Shown here: positions 7,931 to 10,954 of the stretch, in pieces
Position numbering within the stretch: position 1 is the first letter of the stretch
How the letters are laid out: each line of letters opens with the position of its first letter
Assembly (NCBI GenBank): GCA_937875035.1
Contig: CALNCF010000150.1
Location: 1 to 10,954 of the forward strand
DNA from: an uncultured Sphingobacteriaceae bacterium
GTDB taxonomy: Bacteria > Bacteroidota > Bacteroidia > Sphingobacteriales > Sphingobacteriaceae
Direction: 5' to 3'
DNA length: 10,954 bases
Notes under the pieces: generated by a model
What the model was told of the DNA's origin: nothing
The model's input: only the letters and a program-made list of their open reading frames with translations
Databases searched by the model: none
Position numbers and translations under genes: made by a program

Positions 7931-9180
7931 CCTAATAATGCTTTGATTTTAGCGACCAAAGGAACCTGTTCCTGTGTCCAGTTATAACGGGCTTCCGACA
8001 AATGCAGGGCATGCGCTTTCGCGTTGCGCAACGCTTCGGGATGATCGGCGAGGAAAGCGATATGAGCAGCGAGCGCAGGGATATGACCGCTTTCGTACAG
8101 GAAAAAACTTTCCGGGTGATCTGCCAGTACAGCGCGCTGTCCCAGGGTATCCGTAGCGATCACCGCCAGGCCCGCGCTCATGTATTCAAATATTTTATTG
8201 CTGATACAGTACGACCTGTTGAGCGATGCGTTGAGCTCCAGCGCCAGGCCTACATCATGCTCCCGGTTCCGCGCGTTCAGCTCGGATGCAGGCAGCGCAT
8301 CATGGAAGAACACCTGCGCGCGAAGCGCTTCATGCTCCAGTGCGCTCATAAGCTCTTCCCTTGTATCCGCATCATGTCTGCCCCTGATGTGCAGCTCTAC
8401 GTCCCGCCGGTTCAATACATTCAATGCCTGAAACACATCCTGCAATCCGCGGTTCATGCCCACTGTTTGTGATACCCAGTACAGGGATAGCGCGGCAGGA
8501 GAACGGCGGTCTTTATATACATCCGGCGCAGGCTCGCGGCCAGTATCGAACACATTCAGCACCGTTATCATCTCCTGTTCCAGGTGATATTGTTCCCGGT
8601 ACAGGCTTATGTACATCGGGCTTGCCGAGCTCAGGTAGGCTGCGGAAGGCAGGTATTTTTTTTCTGTGTGATAGATCAGCCGGTCGGGATTCTCTATAAA
8701 TTCGCCATCGCGCACATACGCGAAAGCATCCTCAATATCATAGCCATAAGGTACACCCAGCTGCGCTGCACGTTTCGCCACGGCGGCCAAACCAGCCGGG
8801 TGATGCACAATAAAAAGATTGGCTTGCGCGTCAGCGATCAATGTCCACAAGGCGTAGGCGCTATGTTGCATGGCCAGCGCGTTTTGCTTTGCTTCGCTCC
8901 TGAATCTGTTGAGGAAACGCTCCCAGCGGCAACGAATGATCGATACATATTTAATGGTCCGGCTGCGAAGAGAGGGATCGTTCCAGTCAAAAATATGGAA
9001 CTCCCATTCCCGGTGCTTCTTCATGAATACCTGGTCGAACTCGCTGATCTGCGGTACGCTTTGCATGAAAGCGATGGCGATACGATACCCCTGCGCGTGA
9101 AGCGCTTCCGCTTCTTTCCACAGGCGCGGGCAAGAGCTTAAATGCCCGGCAGCCATCAAGAGAACTTTCTTCTTAGCCAT
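7927..9180 (-). CDS. Glycosyltransferase, GT4-like (GT-B)
   Basis: A 417-residue GT-B-like protein. It begins AKKKVLLMAAGHLSSCPRL (2-20), continues with FIVHHPAG (123-130) and YGYDIEDA (145-152), the equivalent of the D-x-E-D/H region in N-terminal GT4 domains. The C-terminal domain shows LYWVSQTVGMNRG (233-245) and SNKIFEYMSAGLAVIATD (327-344). The second Glu of EX7E is present as E332, but eight residues earlier there is Tyr324, so the first Glu is absent. Such variants are common in the subgroup with an SxKxFEYM signature, so catalysis is still plausible. ATG at 9180 overlaps the upstream gene by 8 nt (ATGGCTAA), and its TGA overlaps the next gene's TTG start. It carries a run of eight A residues (positions 8656-8663, coding strand) in EKKY codons. 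Specificity unknown. Confidence 0.85.
   Translation of the reverse strand: MAKKKVLLMAAGHLSSCPRLWKEAEALHAQGYRIAIAFMQSVPQISEFDQVFMKKHREWEFHIFDWNDPSLRSRTIKYVSIIRCRWERFLNRFRSEAKQNALAMQHSAYALWTLIADAQANLFIVHHPAGLAAVAKRAAQLGVPYGYDIEDAFAYVRDGEFIENPDRLIYHTEKKYLPSAAYLSSASPMYISLYREQYHLEQEMITVLNVFDTGREPAPDVYKDRRSPAALSLYWVSQTVGMNRGLQDVFQALNVLNRRDVELHIRGRHDADTREELMSALEHEALRAQVFFHDALPASELNARNREHDVGLALELNASLNRSYCISNKIFEYMSAGLAVIATDTLGQRAVLADHPESFFLYESGHIPALAAHIAFLADHPEALRNAKAHALHLSEARYNWTQEQVPLVAKIKALLG
9173..9180 (-). promoter_or_regulatory. Start-stop overlap ATGGCTAA (probable translational coupling)
   Basis: The ATG of the glycosyltransferase at 7927-9180 overlaps the TAA of the upstream GT4 gene by eight bases, the same geometry as two other junctions in the operon. 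Confidence 0.5.
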
Positions 9181-10426
9181 GCTGCTCCCGGTATCGTTGT
9201 TTCACTATTTCCGTCATCTGTTTGCGATAATCCTTCCACGTCCATTGAGCCGCACGTTGCTGTGCAGCGCGCTTCATGGCCGGGATCTCCTGCGGATGCT
9301 CGCACAGCCACTGCATACGCTGCAAGAGCGCGGCGCTGTTTCCGGCTTCGACAACAAAGCCTTGCACACCCTCTTCGATCAGCTCGGGCGCGGCGCTGTT
9401 AGCGGTGCCGATCACCACCAAGCCTTTGGCCATGGCTTCCGACATGATCATGCCGAAGCCATCCGAATACGTGTTCAGGATCAGCACATCGGCGCTTTCC
9501 AGTATCTTAAAATATTCATCCTGCGGCAGGCGCTGGTATGTTTTAATATTCCCGGGGAGATCCTGCCATTCGGCCGCGTCTAACTGATCGCTGCCGACCA
9601 GGATCAGTTCATGATCCCTGAACAGCGACTCATGCGATCTCCATAAGCGCAGCACATGATGCACGCCTTTCTGGTAGGAGAGATTCCCCGAAACAATAAA
9701 CCGTATTTTTTTTACCTCTTGAAAAGAACGTAACTCGTGTTCAGGGAAACCCAAAGAGATCACCCTGATCTTTTCAGGAGAAATGCCCCCGGCCACCAGC
9801 GTACGCTTTACGTATGCCGAGTTGCAGATCACGAGGTCGGCATGCATCAGCTCCTCATCGCGGCGGGCATTTCGCTGATCTGAAAGCCCGGATAAAAACA
9901 GGCCCGCGTTCCTTGCGGCAAAGGCTGGCTCCTCTGCGAACAATCGTTTAAATACTTCTTCATCCTGGAAACGATGATGCGCGCTGGGCTGCTCGTAAAC
10001 CGTCATGATACCCTGCCGTTTCGCTTCGCGGATCGAAGCCAGAGAAGCATGCTCAAAGCAATGTAGAATATCTGTTTTCCTATGATCGAGGGAAGCGGCT
10101 ACCCGGCGATCGAAGCGGTGCTCCGACCATTCCCAGGTGCGGTCGGCCAGGCGGGCTCCCATAAAACGGGAAGCCACGCTGCGCAATATCTCTGAAAAGG
10201 CATCGGTATGAATATGATCCAGGGGCACCTCGCTGAGCGTGCGTCGTTTGAGCTCGGATTTCAGTACCGGGATCTTTTGCATCAGCTTAATCACAGCCGA
10301 GTCCGGGTGAGCGGCAAGGGTAGTATAGAATGCTTCCAGCATACCCTGCTCATAATAAGCCAGCACGGCCTGCCTGATAAAGACACCCGTTCCGGGCGAA
10401 GCCACACGTACCCTGGGTTTATTCAT
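9173..10426 (-). CDS. Glycosyltransferase family 4 (GT-B)
   Basis: A 417-residue GT-B enzyme. The N-terminal domain reads KPRVRVASPGTGVFIRQ (3-19), where the GTG and FIRQ elements form the acceptor-side loop. It also contains ILHCFEHASLASI (120-132) and VYEQPSAHH (143-151), typical of a Bacteroidota GT4 subgroup. The donor domain has FIVSGNLSYQKG (243-254), LILVGSD (274-280), and TYSDGFGMIMSEAMAKG (319-335), in which D322 replaces the first Glu of EX7E and E330 is the second. The SDGFG form is common in active GT4 enzymes. The gene starts with ATG at 10426, 8 nt after the FkbM-type methyltransferase stop, and its TAA overlaps the next start. A run of eight A residues (9706-9713, coding strand) lies in V-K-K-I codons. 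It probably adds a sugar to the growing repeat unit. Confidence 0.92.
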   Translation of the reverse strand: MNKPRVRVASPGTGVFIRQAVLAYYEQGMLEAFYTTLAAHPDSAVIKLMQKIPVLKSELKRRTLSEVPLDHIHTDAFSEILRSVASRFMGARLADRTWEWSEHRFDRRVAASLDHRKTDILHCFEHASLASIREAKRQGIMTVYEQPSAHHRFQDEEVFKRLFAEEPAFAARNAGLFLSGLSDQRNARRDEELMHADLVICNSAYVKRTLVAGGISPEKIRVISLGFPEHELRSFQEVKKIRFIVSGNLSYQKGVHHVLRLWRSHESLFRDHELILVGSDQLDAAEWQDLPGNIKTYQRLPQDEYFKILESADVLILNTYSDGFGMIMSEAMAKGLVVIGTANSAAPELIEEGVQGFVVEAGNSAALLQRMQWLCEHPQEIPAMKRAAQQRAAQWTWKDYRKQMTEIVKQRYREQHG

Positions 10427-10434
10427 ATCATCAA

Positions 10435-10939
10435 TTATTCATAACGCTTCGAAGCCCTTAAGGGCGAGTCGCGATGCACGAAAATAATATCGACCTGCCA
10501 TAACGCTTTGTCGAGCGGACGGCGCACCATGCTGCAAATATCATAAGCGAAAAACTGATGCGCCTTCATAAAAGCCACCACCTCATCGAGCAGCGGCGCA
10601 CCCTTGTTGATCTCGATCAGCGATACTTCCATCAATACCACTTCGGCATGCTGCAAACATTGCGCAGCGCCTTTCAGCACCTCCAGCTCATAGCCCTGCA
10701 CATCCAGCTTGATCATCGCCGGGAAGCCTGAACTGTGCTCCGTCACTACATCGTCGAGCTTGCGCATAGGCAGCTCCATAAAGGGCTGATCTCTTTTTTC
10801 TGTTTCAGCCAATACCGAGCTTACCGTTTCGTGCACGTAAAAAGGAACACCCTGCTTATTTTCTTCACCCAACAAGCAAAGCGCGTAGCTGATCTTACCC
10901 TCAGCATTCCGTACCACCTCTTCGAGCACAGGCTGCTTG
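10435..10939 (-). CDS. FkbM-family SAM-dependent methyltransferase (partial, N-terminus cut by contig edge)
   Basis: This is the C-terminal part of an FkbM (Methyltransf_21) methyltransferase, which O-methylates sugars or related hydroxyls using S-adenosylmethionine. The hallmark FPAMIKLDVQGYELEVLKGA is present. It is followed by VVLMEVSLIEINKGAPLL and the C-terminal RRPLDKALWQVDIIFVHRDS, a very recognisable Bacteroidota form. The frame is open through the right edge. A GTG at 10929 could serve as a start but would lose the SAM-binding glycine-rich motif, so the true start lies off the contig. About 168 codons are genomic here against a usual 230-290 residues. The last bases (10940-10954) are sequencing adapter, so RSSDL at the apparent N-terminus is not real. 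It precedes the first glycosyltransferase by 8 nt, placing it in the same operon; methylation of the cluster's glycan is the likely role (inference). Confidence 0.9.
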
Positions 10940-10954
10940 AGATCGGAAGAGCGT
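10940..10954. other. Illumina TruSeq adapter remnant at contig end
   Basis: The final 15 bases, AGATCGGAAGAGCGT, are identical to the start of the Illumina TruSeq adapter; the reverse complement ACGCTCTTCCGATCT is the end of the P5-side adapter that is ligated directly to inserts. An exact 15-base match sitting at the very terminus is best explained by untrimmed adapter in the assembly. The genomic sequence therefore ends at 10939 (position 10940 could be the A-tail). Confidence 0.95.

Noticed and set aside
8584..9141. Long plus-strand open frame of 185 codons, and another at 8002-8472
   Set aside because: Both lie wholly antisense to a well-supported glycosyltransferase gene, and their translations show no recognisable domain or sensible hydrophobic pattern. 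They are by-products of the codon bias of the real gene.
9328..9400. Thirteen-base repeat (GCGCGGCGCTGTT) at 9328-9340 and 9388-9400, exactly 60 nt apart
   Set aside because: Both copies are in frame and encode N-S-A-A within the conserved C-terminal domain of a glycosyltransferase. No further copies are visible, so chance codon reuse is the simplest reading.
7927..10426. Two adjacent 417-residue glycosyltransferases as a recent tandem duplication
   Set aside because: Equal length is coincidental: N-terminal strands, donor motifs (SKIFEYM type against SDGFG type) and intervening sequence are clearly different.

Overview
The window is a piece of one long exopolysaccharide or surface-glycan gene cluster. 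It was assembled as a contig fragment and both ends cut through genes. All ten recognisable genes lie on the minus strand, so transcription runs from the right edge to the left. Protein sequence style, weak or absent Shine-Dalgarno sites with A-rich start regions, and an exosortase/glycosyltransferase/Wzy-like trio that I associate with Bacteroidota point to a Bacteroidota bacterium, possibly near Chitinophaga. The phylum is a fairly firm inference; the genus is not.

Layout in transcription order: (1) 3' part of an FkbM-type methyltransferase (10435-10939, its N-terminus lost at the contig edge); (2) three GT-B glycosyltransferases in overlapping succession (9173-10426, 7927-9180, 6626-7930); (3) a GT4 glycosyltransferase (5485-6633); (4) a polytopic Wzy/O-antigen-polymerase-like protein (4072-5478); (5) a GT4 resembling the exosortase-Y-associated glycosyltransferase family (2926-4065); (6) a GT2 glycosyltransferase (2091-2933); (7) a small exosortase-family membrane protease/transpeptidase homologue (1556-2101); (8) a NodU/CmcH-type carbamoyltransferase (2-1528), cut at its C-terminus by the left edge. 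Junctions range from 11-nt overlaps to a 27-nt gap, and no terminator or promoter is visible between genes, so this is very probably one operon.

How they may work together (inference): the six glycosyltransferases would build an oligosaccharide repeat on a lipid carrier, the FkbM methyltransferase and the carbamoyltransferase would decorate it with O-methyl and O-carbamoyl groups, and the Wzy-like protein would polymerise it outside the inner membrane. The exosortase suggests that a protein with a C-terminal sorting signal is processed in connection with this glycan, but no such substrate is encoded here. Also absent are an initiating phosphoglycosyltransferase, a flippase, export proteins and nucleotide-sugar enzymes; these could lie outside the contig.

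The last 15 bases (10940-10954) match the Illumina TruSeq adapter exactly and are almost certainly not genomic. There is no stretch over 300 bases without a gene; the largest intergenic gap is 27 nt. I saw no tRNA, rRNA, CRISPR array, insertion sequence or riboswitch.
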